Of a DNA stretch of 64,000 bases, positions 54,162 through 64,000 are shown piece by piece; the stretch's first letter is position 1, and each line of letters starts with the position of its first letter. The DNA is from Actibacterium pelagium (lineage in GTDB: Bacteria > Pseudomonadota > Alphaproteobacteria > Rhodobacterales > Rhodobacteraceae): positions 372,001 through 436,000 of the forward strand of contig NZ_NSBU01000004.1 in NCBI RefSeq assembly GCF_002285415.1, in the 5' to 3' direction. Position numbers and translations under genes: made by a program. The notes below the pieces were generated by a model. It was not told where the DNA came from and searched no databases. It saw only the letters and a list, made by a program, of their open reading frames with translations.

Positions 54162-56801
54162 TCAGCTTTTCTTCAGCGCTTTCAGTTCGTAAAGCAATTC
54201 CAATGCTTCGCGGGGGGTCAGGTTGTCGGGGTGGATGTCCTCTAGCCGGTCTTCAACTTCGGACGGACCCGCAGCGGGCGCTGCCGCAGGCGCCGGGGTT
54301 GCGGCAAACAAGGGCAGTTCGTCGATCAAGGCCTTGGGCCCTTCGCGGTCACGCTCTCCTTGTTCCAGCTTTTCCAGAACCGATCTGGCGCGTTCGACGA
54401 CGGCGGGCGGCAGGCCAGCCAGCTTGGCGACCTGCACACCATAAGATCGGTCAGCGGCTCCTTTTTGAACTTCGTGCAGGAAGATCACCTGACCTTCCCA
54501 TTCCTTCACGGCGACGGTGGCGTTATCGGCCCCTTCCAGCTTCGTCGCGAGCGATGTCATCTCGTGATAATGCGTGGCAAACAGTGCGCGGCAGCGGTTG
54601 ACGTCATGCAGGTGTTCCAGCGTGGCCCATGCGATTGATAGGCCGTCATAGGTTGCCGTGCCCCGGCCGATCTCGTCCAAAATCACCAGCGCACGGTCGT
54701 CGGCTTGGTTCAGGATCGCTGCGGTTTCGACCATTTCAACCATGAATGTCGATCGGCCCCGGGCAAGGTCATCCGACGCGCCGACCCGGCTGAAGATCTG
54801 GCTGACAAGGCCGATATGGGCTGACTTCGCGGGTACGAAGCTACCAGCTTGGGCCAGCAGTGCGATAAGCGCGTTCTGGCGCAGGAAGGTCGATTTACCA
54901 GCCATGTTCGGACCGGTCAGCAACCAGATCGCCGCACCAGCGTCAGCCGTCAGATCGCAATCGTTGGCGACGAAGCTTTCGCCGCCTTGGCGACGCAGCG
55001 CTTGTTCCACCACTGGGTGGCGGCCGCCGACAATCGTGAAACAGCGACTGTCATCGACCTGCGGGGCGCACCAGTCTTGGTCGACTGCCAGATCGGCAAG
55101 ACCGCAGGCAAGGTCGATCTCTGCCAAGGCCCGCGCGGCCATGCCGACGGTATCTGCTTGGTCAAGGATCGCGCTGCGCAGCCCTTCGAACAACTGTTTC
55201 TCAATCTCCAACGCGCGGGCGCCGGCGCTCAGGATGCGGGCTTCCAGTTCGGAAAGCTCTACCGTTGTAAACCGCACCGCGTTGGCGGTGGTCTGGCGGT
55301 GGATGAAGGTTTCCGACAAGGGCGGCGACATCATCACGTCGGCATGTTTGGCCGTCGTTTCGATGAAATAACCAAGGACGTTGTTGTGTTTGACCTTCAG
55401 CGACTGAATGCCGGTTTGCGCGGCGAAATCGGCCTGCATTCCGGCGATCACGCCGCGGCCTTCGTCGCGCAGGGTCCGGGCCTCGTCCAGTTCCGGGTGA
55501 TGACCGGGGGCGATAAAGCCACCGTCACGCGCCAGAAGTGGGGGCTCGGCAATCAGCGCGTCGTCCAGCAATTGCTGCAACTCTTCGTGGCCGGTCAGGT
55601 CTTGGGTCGCTTGGGCCAAAAGCTTTGGCAGATCACCCTGAAGCGTTTCGGCGATGTCAGCGGCCTGGGCCAAGCCATTCCGAATGGCGGCCAGATCACG
55701 CGGGCCGCCTCGGTCCAGCGCTAGGCGCGACAAGGCGCGATCCATGTCGGGTGCTTTGCGTAGCATGTCGCGCAAACGGTCGCGCAGGCGGGATTGTTCC
55801 ACGGCGAACCGGACGTTTTCCTGACGATCAAGGATCGACGTCAGATCGGTTGATGGCCCGGAAATCCGACGTTCCAGCAACCGGGCCCCGGCAGCCGTCA
55901 CTGTTCGGTCAATCGCCCCAAGCAGGGACCCATCGCGCCCCCCGGCCATGGATTGCGTCAATTCCAGTGATCGGCGGGTGGCTGCGTCGATCTGCAAAGT
56001 GCCCGAAACGGCCTCGCGCACCGGTGTGCGCAGCAGGGGCAGTTTACCCTTCTGCGTGATATCCAGATAATCGACGATCGCGCCCATCACGCCCAGCTCG
56101 GCGCGGGTGAACTGGCCGAAACTGTCTAGCGAGCCAACCTTGAACAGCTCTTTCAGGCGCTTCTCGGCAGAGGTGCTGTCGAAGCTGGCGTTCGACAAGG
56201 GCGTCAGGGCAACGCCGCTGTCTTCGGCCATATCGCGCAAGGCGCTGTCGGCGTCGTCGACCACCAGCAATTCGCGCGCCCCAAGACGGGCCATTTCAGG
56301 CGACAGGCGCACTGGTGTGATCGGCATCACGTGGAACGCCCCGGTCGAGATATCGACCCAGGCTAGCGCGGCTTCATTCCGAACCTCGGTATAGGCAGCA
56401 AGGAAGTTGTGACGGCGCGCCTCTAGCAGAGAGTCCTCGGTCAGCGTGCCGGGCGTGACCAGCCGCACGACCTCACGCTTCACAACAGCCTTATAGCCAC
56501 GTTTCTTGGCCTCGGCCGGGCTTTCCATCTGTTCGCAGACAGCGACGCGGAACCCCTTGCGGATCAGCGTCAGGAAATAGCCTTCGGCCGCATGATGAGG
56601 CACGCCGCACATGGGGATTTCTTCGCCCGCGTGTTTGCCGCGTTTGGTCAGGGCAATATCCAGCGCTTCAGCCGCCGCGACCGCGTCGTCAAAGAACATC
56701 TCGTAGAAATCGCCCATCCGGTAGAACAGCAGCGCATCTTTATGCGCCTCTTTGATCTCCAGATACTGCGCCATCATCGGCGTCACTGCTGCTGCGGCCA
56801 A
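54162..56801 (-). CDS. mutS: DNA mismatch repair protein MutS
   Basis: An 879-residue mismatch sensor. The N-terminal KDALLFYRMGDFYEMFFDDA contains the Phe-x-Glu mismatch wedge; the ATPase has LTGPNMAGKSTFLRQ (Walker A) and LVILDEIGRGTATYDG (Walker B), then FATHYHEM. The best start is TTG at 56801, with AGGGGG five bases before; GTG at 56786 or ATG at 56777 are possible. It ends one base from the convergent TPM gene stop. Confidence 0.95.
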   Translation of the reverse strand: MAAAAVTPMMAQYLEIKEAHKDALLFYRMGDFYEMFFDDAVAAAEALDIALTKRGKHAGEEIPMCGVPHHAAEGYFLTLIRKGFRVAVCEQMESPAEAKKRGYKAVVKREVVRLVTPGTLTEDSLLEARRHNFLAAYTEVRNEAALAWVDISTGAFHVMPITPVRLSPEMARLGARELLVVDDADSALRDMAEDSGVALTPLSNASFDSTSAEKRLKELFKVGSLDSFGQFTRAELGVMGAIVDYLDITQKGKLPLLRTPVREAVSGTLQIDAATRRSLELTQSMAGGRDGSLLGAIDRTVTAAGARLLERRISGPSTDLTSILDRQENVRFAVEQSRLRDRLRDMLRKAPDMDRALSRLALDRGGPRDLAAIRNGLAQAADIAETLQGDLPKLLAQATQDLTGHEELQQLLDDALIAEPPLLARDGGFIAPGHHPELDEARTLRDEGRGVIAGMQADFAAQTGIQSLKVKHNNVLGYFIETTAKHADVMMSPPLSETFIHRQTTANAVRFTTVELSELEARILSAGARALEIEKQLFEGLRSAILDQADTVGMAARALAEIDLACGLADLAVDQDWCAPQVDDSRCFTIVGGRHPVVEQALRRQGGESFVANDCDLTADAGAAIWLLTGPNMAGKSTFLRQNALIALLAQAGSFVPAKSAHIGLVSQIFSRVGASDDLARGRSTFMVEMVETAAILNQADDRALVILDEIGRGTATYDGLSIAWATLEHLHDVNRCRALFATHYHEMTSLATKLEGADNATVAVKEWEGQVIFLHEVQKGAADRSYGVQVAKLAGLPPAVVERARSVLEKLEQGERDREGPKALIDELPLFAATPAPAAAPAAGPSEVEDRLEDIHPDNLTPREALELLYELKALKKS

Positions 56802-56934
56802 GCTTGCCCCCTGCCCCGTGGTTCGACCCGCAGCTTACAAATGCGACAAACTGGGCGAAAGCCCGAAATCATCGGTGGTTGTCGCGAAACTTCCGCGCGG
56901 TTAAGAACGGGGGACGTCTAAGGAGGAAAGACAT

Positions 56935-59193
56935 ATGGCCGGCAAGACTAAAGTGACCTCGGAAGAAGCACTTGCTTACCACCTGGAACCGACCCCGGGT
57001 AAGTTCGAGATCAGTTCGACCACCGCGATGACCACGCAGCGGGACCTGTCGCTGGCCTATTCCCCAGGTGTTGCCGTGCCTTGTGAGGCGATCGCGGAAA
57101 ATCCGGCGACGGCCTACGACTATACCACCAAGGGCAACATGGTGGCCGTAGTTTCGAACGGGACCGCGGTTCTGGGGCTGGGCAACATTGGTGCCTTGGC
57201 GTCAAAGCCGGTGATGGAAGGCAAGGCCGTCCTGTTCAAGAAGTTCGCTGATGTGAATGCCATCGATATCGAGTTGGACAGCGAAGACCCCGATGAGATC
57301 ATCAAGGCCGTCAAACTGATGGGCCCGACCTTTGGTGGCGTGAACCTAGAAGATATCAAGGCGCCGGAATGTTTCATCATTGAGCAAAGGCTCAAGGAAG
57401 AGATGGACATCCCCGTCTTCCACGACGACCAGCACGGCACCGCCGTGATCTGCGCGGCGGGCCTGATCAATGCGCTGCATCTGAGCGGCAAGAAGATCGA
57501 GGACTGCAAAATCGTCCTGAACGGCGCGGGTGCGGCTGGCATCGCCTGTTTGGAACTGGTCAAGGCCATGGGTGCCAAGCATGACAACTGTATCATGTGT
57601 GACACCAAGGGCGTGATCTATCAGGGCCGCAAGGAAGGCATGAACCAGTGGAAATCGGCCCATGCCGCCAACACCGACAAGCGCACGCTTGAAGAGGCGA
57701 TGGACGGCGCGGACGTCTTCCTTGGCGTTTCGGTCAAGGGTGCTGTGACGGCGGATATGGTCGCCAGCATGAACGAAAACCCGGTCATCTTCGCAATGGC
57801 CAACCCCGACCCCGAGATCACGCCGGAAGACGCACACGAGGTGCGCGCCGATGCGATCGTGGCCACCGGCCGCTCGGACTATCCCAACCAGGTGAACAAC
57901 GTTCTGGGCTTCCCCTACCTGTTCCGCGGCGCGCTGGACATCCACGCGCGCGCCATCAACGACGAGATGAAGATCGCCTGTGCTCAGGCGTTGGCGGAAC
58001 TGGCCCGCGAAGATGTGCCGGACGAAGTCGCCATGGCCTATGGCCGCAAGCTGTCCTTTGGCCGTGACTACATCATCCCCACCCCGTTCGACCCGCGCTT
58101 GATCCACACGATCCCGCCGGTTGTCGCACAGGCCGGGATGGACACTGGCGTGGCCCGCCGTCCGATCGTGGACCTAGAGAAATACAAACAGGACCTGATG
58201 GCGCGGATGGACCCGACCGCCACGATCCTGCGGTCGATCTCGGCCCGCGCCCGTGCGGCACAGGCCCGGATGATCTTTACCGAAGGCGACGATGTCCGCG
58301 TCCTGCGCGCGGCGGTGAACTATCAGCGGTCCGGTTACGGCAAGTCGCTGGTTGTTGGTCGAGAGAACGACGTGAAGGAAAAGCTGGAATCTGTTGGTCT
58401 TGGCGATGCCCATCGCGAGCTGGAAGTCGTGAACGCCGCCAACACACGACATTTGTCCACATATCGTGACTTCCTGTACAAGCGCCTTCAGCGCAAAGGT
58501 TTCGACAATCAGGATGCCCACAGATTGGCCTCGCGCGATCGCCACGTATTTGCGTCGCTTATGCTGGCCCATGGCCATGGCGACGGGATGATCACCGGCG
58601 CGACCCGAAAGTCGGCGCAGGTGATGGAGCTGATTAACCACGTCTTCGACGCCAAAGCAGAGGACGGCGCGGTGGGTGTCACCGCCCTGCTGCACAAAAG
58701 CCGCTTCCTTCTGGTTGCCGATACGCTGGTTCACGAATGGCCCGACGAAAACGATCTGGCCAATATCGCCGAACGCGCGGCCGGAGTGGCTCGTGGCTTT
58801 GGTGTTGAGCCCCGCGTGGCCTTCGTTAGCTTCTCGACCTTCGGCTATCCGGTCAGCGAACGCGCCGAGAAGATGCACCTTGCCCCGCAAGTGCTGGACC
58901 AGCGTGGTGTGGACTTCGAATACGAGGGCGAAATGACCGTCGACGTGGCCCTGAACATGGATGCGATGGAGAAATACCCCTTCTCGCGCCTGACCGGTCC
59001 CGCGAACGTGCTTGTGGTGCCCGCGCGGCACTCTGCCTCAATCTCGGTCAAGCTGATGCAGGAAATGGCGGGTGCGACCGTGATTGGTCCGATCCTGTCG
59101 GGCGTCGACAAGCCGATCCAGATCTGTTCCATCGGTTCGACCGTCAGCGACATCACCAATATGGCGCTTCTGGCTGCCTGTAAGGTCGGCTGA
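56935..59193 (+). CDS. maeB: NADP-dependent malic enzyme (MaeB type, with phosphotransacetylase-like domain)
   Basis: A 752-residue two-domain protein. The malic enzyme part (about 1-430) shows SLAYSPGVAVPCEAI, VFHDDQHGTAVI and LNGAGAAGIACLELV; it decarboxylates malate to pyruvate with NADPH. The C-terminal part (about 435-752) resembles phosphate acetyltransferase (GMITGATRKSAQVM), which in MaeB serves regulation by acetyl-CoA rather than catalysis. The start follows a strong AGGAGG. It shares a base with the next gene (TGATG). Confidence 0.94.
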   Translation: MAGKTKVTSEEALAYHLEPTPGKFEISSTTAMTTQRDLSLAYSPGVAVPCEAIAENPATAYDYTTKGNMVAVVSNGTAVLGLGNIGALASKPVMEGKAVLFKKFADVNAIDIELDSEDPDEIIKAVKLMGPTFGGVNLEDIKAPECFIIEQRLKEEMDIPVFHDDQHGTAVICAAGLINALHLSGKKIEDCKIVLNGAGAAGIACLELVKAMGAKHDNCIMCDTKGVIYQGRKEGMNQWKSAHAANTDKRTLEEAMDGADVFLGVSVKGAVTADMVASMNENPVIFAMANPDPEITPEDAHEVRADAIVATGRSDYPNQVNNVLGFPYLFRGALDIHARAINDEMKIACAQALAELAREDVPDEVAMAYGRKLSFGRDYIIPTPFDPRLIHTIPPVVAQAGMDTGVARRPIVDLEKYKQDLMARMDPTATILRSISARARAAQARMIFTEGDDVRVLRAAVNYQRSGYGKSLVVGRENDVKEKLESVGLGDAHRELEVVNAANTRHLSTYRDFLYKRLQRKGFDNQDAHRLASRDRHVFASLMLAHGHGDGMITGATRKSAQVMELINHVFDAKAEDGAVGVTALLHKSRFLLVADTLVHEWPDENDLANIAERAAGVARGFGVEPRVAFVSFSTFGYPVSERAEKMHLAPQVLDQRGVDFEYEGEMTVDVALNMDAMEKYPFSRLTGPANVLVVPARHSASISVKLMQEMAGATVIGPILSGVDKPIQICSIGSTVSDITNMALLAACKVG

Positions 59194-60065
59194 TGCCGAT
59201 CTACAACCTCGGCTCGATTAATGCGGACCTGTTTTACCGGGTCCCGCATTTGCCGCTGCCGGGGGAGACCCTGACCGCCTCGGACCTGACCACAGGTCTG
59301 GGTGGTAAAGGGGCCAATATGTCGGTCGCCGCGGCCCGTGCGGGCGCGCAGTTGCGCCATATCGGGGCCGTTGGGCCCGACGGGCGCTGGGCGGTGGACC
59401 GGCTGATGGAATACGGCGTGGATACCCGTCACATCGCCATTCTTGATGTGCCCACGGGGCAAGCCGTGATCATGGTGGATGACGCTGGCGAGAACTCGAT
59501 CATCCTGCTGTCGGGCGCCAATGGCCAGATTTCCAAAGACGCGATCCGCGCCGCTTTGTCCGAGGCCTCGGTCGGTGACACCCTGCTTTTGCAGAACGAG
59601 ACCAACGGGCAGGCCTTCGCTGCCCAAATGGGTAAAGAGCTTGGCCTTCGCGTCGCCTATGCCGCCGCGCCGTTCGATGCTGACGCGGTACAGGCGGTCC
59701 TGCCCTATCTGGATTTCCTGATCCTGAATGCGGTTGAGGCCGCGCAGCTGGGAGAGGCCATGGGCCTTGCCCCGCAAGACCTGCCAATCCGCCATGTGGT
59801 CGTGACCAAAGGCAGCGACGGGGCGGTGTTTCACGACAATCAGGCCAAAACCTCGCGCAGCTTCCCCGCCCTGCCGACCAAGGTGGTCGATACCACGGGC
59901 GCGGGCGACACGTTCACCGGCTATATTCTGGCGGCACTGGACCGAGGCCTGCCGATCCCGCAAGCCATGCAACTGGCCAGCCGTGCGGCAGCGCTGATGG
60001 TTTCGCGCCATGGCACGGCAGACGTTATCCCCGACCTGAAAGAGGTTCAGGACGCCCGGTTCTGA
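59193..60065 (+). CDS. PfkB-family sugar kinase (ribokinase-like)
   Basis: A 290-residue kinase. GLGGKGANMSVAAARAGA (about 31-48) is the ribokinase-type sugar-binding motif, and VDTTGAGDTFTGY holds the anion hole and catalytic Asp of PfkB enzymes. It would phosphorylate a sugar such as ribose or a nucleoside; the substrate is not settled by sequence. It is coupled to maeB by TGATG, and its last 19 bases overlap the convergent GT14-like gene. Confidence 0.85.
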   Translation: MPIYNLGSINADLFYRVPHLPLPGETLTASDLTTGLGGKGANMSVAAARAGAQLRHIGAVGPDGRWAVDRLMEYGVDTRHIAILDVPTGQAVIMVDDAGENSIILLSGANGQISKDAIRAALSEASVGDTLLLQNETNGQAFAAQMGKELGLRVAYAAAPFDADAVQAVLPYLDFLILNAVEAAQLGEAMGLAPQDLPIRHVVVTKGSDGAVFHDNQAKTSRSFPALPTKVVDTTGAGDTFTGYILAALDRGLPIPQAMQLASRAAALMVSRHGTADVIPDLKEVQDARF

Positions 60066-60886
60066 AAATCAGGCTCTGTGGTCTCTTCAGGAAAGAAGAC
60101 GTCCGTTTTCCGTGCGAACAGATTCCCGGTCCTGCGTATGTCATCCCAATCAGCTTTCTTTAATGAAACAGCATTGGCTGTCCCATCTGGAATGCGCGAA
60201 TAGGTCTGGCTTGGCCCATCGGGCTTCAATTCAAGAAAGTGGAACGCAGTATGGAAAAAGAACTCGTCTGGGCAAAGCGCGCGCTCAAAGGCGGGCCGGA
60301 ACCAAGGCTCATCTTCAAGCAGCCGCAAAATCTTCTCGCAAGCCTCTCGCGATAGGATCATCCAGTTAGAGCCGGACTTCAATTCGGTCGTTGCAAGGAG
60401 ATGCTTGGTCTCTGCTGGTATCCGCCATTTCCGCAGATGGTACATGAGCCTGCGCAAGAACTTGGAACGTATATACCGAAAATGCGATTTCGTGATACGG
60501 CCAAGTTTGTGACCTGCGTTCGGCATTGGATTTTGATCAATGAAGTTGCCGCCATGCGTGCAAGACAACAGCGCGGTTGCGATCTCTTTATCTGGTCGGG
60601 CGGGAAAGCAGCGCCCGCTCAGCAGGACTAAATGGGTGATATTTTTGTCCTGAAGCGCCTGTCGCAACATCTTAAGCGTAGCATCGACAATGCTGACATG
60701 CCCCCAATGGACTGCTATGCGATCCTCCAAAAATTTGGCCTTTGGGCGCAGATGTTCGAATTGCGCCATATCCGAAGTTGCATCCACATGGACATAAGGC
60801 TGCCACAACGGGCCCGATAACCGCGTTAGAAGCCTAGACAAGCAATCCGGCCGCTCATGGGCAAGTATGATGGCTGCACATTTCAT
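60047..60886 (-). CDS. GT14-type (core-2/I-branching) glycosyltransferase-like protein
   Basis: A 279-residue protein resembling the core-2/I-branching beta-1,6-GlcNAc-transferase and xylosyltransferase family. AAIILAHERPDCLSRLL opens it; the family's LLSGRCFPARPDKEI, GSNWMILSREACEKIL and ALCPDEFFFHT (PDE-x-F-x-x-T) are clear. No signal peptide is visible. Its DNA is noticeably lower in GC than the malic enzyme and formaldehyde dehydrogenase genes beside it, and it overlaps the kinase gene tail to tail, both signs of later insertion. Confidence 0.8.
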   Translation of the reverse strand: MKCAAIILAHERPDCLSRLLTRLSGPLWQPYVHVDATSDMAQFEHLRPKAKFLEDRIAVHWGHVSIVDATLKMLRQALQDKNITHLVLLSGRCFPARPDKEIATALLSCTHGGNFIDQNPMPNAGHKLGRITKSHFRYIRSKFLRRLMYHLRKWRIPAETKHLLATTELKSGSNWMILSREACEKILRLLEDEPWFRPAFERALCPDEFFFHTAFHFLELKPDGPSQTYSRIPDGTANAVSLKKADWDDIRRTGNLFARKTDVFFPEETTEPDFQNRAS

Positions 60887-60967
60887 CTTTGGCTTTGCTA
60901 TTTGAACGTTCTGACGCTCTAGCGGCTCATGCGCTGGTCGCTTTGAGTATGGCTCAGTGATGCAAAA

Positions 60968-62107
<1,140 letters not shown>

Positions 62108-62270
62108 GGTGGTATCCTTTCAAATCAATGGGCGGTCCAGAACTGGACGACGGGCAATGGCCCGGGGAACGCAATTGGTCTGATAAAAGGATAGAGGGGA
62201 TCGACTCGTCAAGAATAGAGCGCGATCTGTAACGGACAAATCACGCAAAGAAGGTCTATCGGTCGAAGCC

Positions 62271-62939
62271 CTACTTGCCCATGGCAAAGGCAGCCTCGTC
62301 CCCCCACAGGGCTTTTGTGCGGGCATCGCGCCCGCAGGCATCGCGGTATTTCTTGTAGGCAACGGATTTTTTACGCGGTCCGAAACGCGTGAGGATGACC
62401 TTATCCTGCTTGTAATAATCCTGATGATACGCCTCGGCCGGAAAGAATGCGCCTAAAGGCAGGATCGGAGTGACGATCCGGCGTTGCAGCACGCCCGAAG
62501 CTTCGCGTTTTGCCCGTTTCGCAAGGGTCTCTTCCGCCTTTGACGACACGAAGATCGCTGTGCGATAGGTTGGCCCCCGATCGCAGAATTGTCCGCCCTT
62601 ATCGGTTGGATCCACGGATCGGAAGAACAGGCTCAAAAGCGTCTTACGGGACACGACATCAGGATCAAAGGTGATCTCGACCGCCTCGTAATGGCCGGTG
62701 CCGCCCGACACCACATCGCGGTAGCTGGGGTTTGCAGACTTGCCGCCAGTAAAGCCCGAAACGGCCTCGATCACGCCATCGACGGATTCAAAATCGGATT
62801 CGACACACCAGAAACACCCCCCGGCAACCACCAGTTTCTCGGCTGGGGCAGCTTGGGCAATGTCGCAGCGCGCGATGGCGCCCACGGCAATGGCAAACAC
62901 CAGTGTCCAGGTTTTCAACATGTCTCGGGTCAGGATCAT
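62271..62939 (-). CDS. msrA: Peptide methionine sulfoxide reductase MsrA, exported
   Basis: A 222-residue MsrA with GGCFWC (catalytic Cys42 within 40-45) after a cleavable signal peptide (about 7-30, ending AQAAPA), so it probably repairs oxidised periplasmic proteins. SGFTGGKSANPSYRDV, GTGHYEAVEITFDP and AEAYHQDYY are the conserved core. An alternative Met lies at 62921. The 163-base gap to frmA shows no clear element. Confidence 0.93.
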   Translation of the reverse strand: MILTRDMLKTWTLVFAIAVGAIARCDIAQAAPAEKLVVAGGCFWCVESDFESVDGVIEAVSGFTGGKSANPSYRDVVSGGTGHYEAVEITFDPDVVSRKTLLSLFFRSVDPTDKGGQFCDRGPTYRTAIFVSSKAEETLAKRAKREASGVLQRRIVTPILPLGAFFPAEAYHQDYYKQDKVILTRFGPRKKSVAYKKYRDACGRDARTKALWGDEAAFAMGK

Positions 62940-63036
62940 CTTAGCCTCCGTCGTGAATGGCTTAAACTAGACCACCCGCCTGCTCGCGCTGAACTGACAA
63001 GCCCGTGAGGTCACGGCAACGGGATCGGCTGAAACA

Positions 63037-63067
63037 AAACCGCCCGCGAGGGTGTCGCGGGCGGTTT
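63037..63067 (-). terminator. Rho-independent terminator of argG
   Basis: AAACCGCCCGCGA and TCGCGGGCGGTTT pair perfectly over 13 bp around a GGGTG loop, 23 bases past the argG stop. On the minus strand it is followed by TTTTGTTTC. Confidence 0.9.
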
Positions 63068-63089
63068 CGAATTCTGTTGTCTTGGGGCC

Positions 63090-64000
63090 TTAGCGCTGAC
63101 GCTTGTCGCGCATTGCCAGAAGGCGCAGGCGCAGGGCGTTCAGCTTGATGAAGCCCGCAGCGTCTTTCTGGTCATAGGCGCCGGCGTCGTCTTCAAACGT
63201 CACGTGCTCTTCCGAGTACAGCGAGTAGTCAGACCAGCGGCCCACGGTGCGTGCCAGACCTTTGTAGAGTTTCAGGCGCACGGTACCGGTGACATATTCC
63301 TGAGACTTGTCGATGGCGGCCTGCAGCATGTCGCGTTCCGGCGAGAACCAGAAACCGTTGTAGATCAGCTCTGCATATTGCGGCATCAGCTGGTCTTTCA
63401 GGTGCATCGCGCCACGGTCCATGGTGATGGACTCGATGCCACGGTGTGCTTCCAGCAGGATGGTGCCGCCCGGGGTTTCATAGATGCCGCGCGATTTCAT
63501 ACCGACGAAGCGGCCTTCAACCAGATCCAGACGGCCGATGCCGTGCTTGCGGCCGTATTCGTTCAGCTGGGTCAGCATTTCAGCGGCGTTCACGGCCTGA
63601 CCGTTGATCGAAACCGCGTCGCCCTTTTCAAAGCCGATCTCGATATATTCGGGTTCGTTCGGGGCGTCTTCGGGGTGAACGGTGCGCTGATAGACATAGT
63701 CGGGCGCGTCAACCGCCGGGTCTTCCAGAACCTTACCCTCGGACGAGGTGTGCAGCAGGTTTGCGTCGACCGAGAATGGCGCCTCGCCGCGCTTGTCCTT
63801 GGCAATCGGAATCTGGTTTTTCTCAGCGAAGTCGATCAGCTTGGTACGGCTGGTCAGGTCCCATTCACGCCACGGGGCGATGACCTTGATGTCGGGGTTC
63901 AGCGCATAGGCGGCCAGCTCGAAACGCACCTGGTCGTTGCCTTTGCCGGTTGCACCATGTGCCACAGCGTCGGCGCCGGTTGCCTCGGCAATCTCGATCA
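63090..64000 (-). CDS. argG: Argininosuccinate synthase (partial, 5' end outside window)
   Basis: The frame runs off the right edge; about 303 C-terminal codons are visible. [14 protein letters not shown] is the citrulline/aspartate-binding block of ArgG, with [29 protein letters not shown] and a typical C-terminus [29 protein letters not shown]. It condenses citrulline and aspartate in arginine synthesis. A GTG at 63965 is an internal codon, not the start, because the frame continues upstream as [18 protein letters not shown]. Confidence 0.95.
   Translation of the reverse strand, partial: IEIAEATGADAVAHGATGKGNDQVRFELAAYALNPDIKVIAPWREWDLTSRTKLIDFAEKNQIPIAKDKRGEAPFSVDANLLHTSSEGKVLEDPAVDAPDYVYQRTVHPEDAPNEPEYIEIGFEKGDAVSINGQAVNAAEMLTQLNEYGRKHGIGRLDLVEGRFVGMKSRGIYETPGGTILLEAHRGIESITMDRGAMHLKDQLMPQYAELIYNGFWFSPERDMLQAAIDKSQEYVTGTVRLKLYKGLARTVGRWSDYSLYSEEHVTFEDDAGAYDQKDAAGFIKLNALRLRLLAMRDKRQR

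Overview
The window looks like a chromosome segment of a marine Rhodobacteraceae (Roseobacter-group) alphaproteobacterium. I infer this from GC-rich coding sequence (roughly 60% by eye), dense operons joined by ATGA or TGATG overlaps, and the gene order around a replication origin: maf-aroE-coaE-dnaQ on one side, hemJ-rho-mnmE-mnmG-rsmG-parA-parB on the other. No rRNA, tRNA, CRISPR array, insertion sequence or phage gene was recognised. Assignments rest on motifs read by eye, not on database searches.

Layout. 0-3.5 kb: surface polysaccharide genes, with a sulfotransferase and a divergent KpsM / KpsE-KpsT export unit. 3.6-9.0 kb: a complete biotin operon, bioB-bioF-bioD-bioA-bioG-bioC. 9.1-13.1 kb: a four-gene overlapping operon (HAD-UbiA fusion, GtrA-like, DprE1-like, DprE2-like) resembling the mycobacterial decaprenylphosphoryl-arabinose pathway. 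13.1-17.9 kb: leucine genes leuC, leuD and leuB on the minus strand, with two membrane proteins of unknown role. 18-22.5 kb: an MscS channel, rsfS-rlmH behind a possible leader peptide, an orphan lysine-rich coiled-coil protein and proline iminopeptidase. 22.6-27.6 kb: ubiG, a MarR-nitrilase-glutaredoxin-ComF unit, a methyltransferase and hemH. 27.6-30.5 kb: two L,D-transpeptidases around a CAP-domain lipoprotein, then a KpsS-like protein. 30.6-40.8 kb: hslV, a membrane protein, an MTA/SAH nucleosidase-like gene, hslU, a DUF900 lipoprotein, Smr, Tim44-like, fxsA, secB, dnaQ, coaE, aroE and maf.

40.75-41.15 kb is an AT-rich gap with one perfect and three near-perfect DnaA boxes, the probable oriC. 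Flanking genes mostly point away from it. Two perfect parS palindromes lie in the first codons of mnmG and rsmG, just before parA-parB, so the origin and its segregation centre sit together. 48.5-51.3 kb: DUF454, hemW, rdgB and rph. 51.4-56.8 kb: hrcA-grpE, a TPM-domain protein and mutS. 56.9-64 kb: malic enzyme, a ribokinase-like kinase, an apparently acquired GT14-type glycosyltransferase, glutathione-dependent formaldehyde dehydrogenase, msrA and the 3' part of argG, which runs off the right edge.

Most of the window is housekeeping. The strongest candidates for a second look are the DprE1/DprE2-type lipid-linked sugar operon, the leader ORF in front of rsfS, the orphan coiled-coil gene after rlmH, the GT14-like gene, and the grpE terminator that overlaps the start region of the TPM gene.
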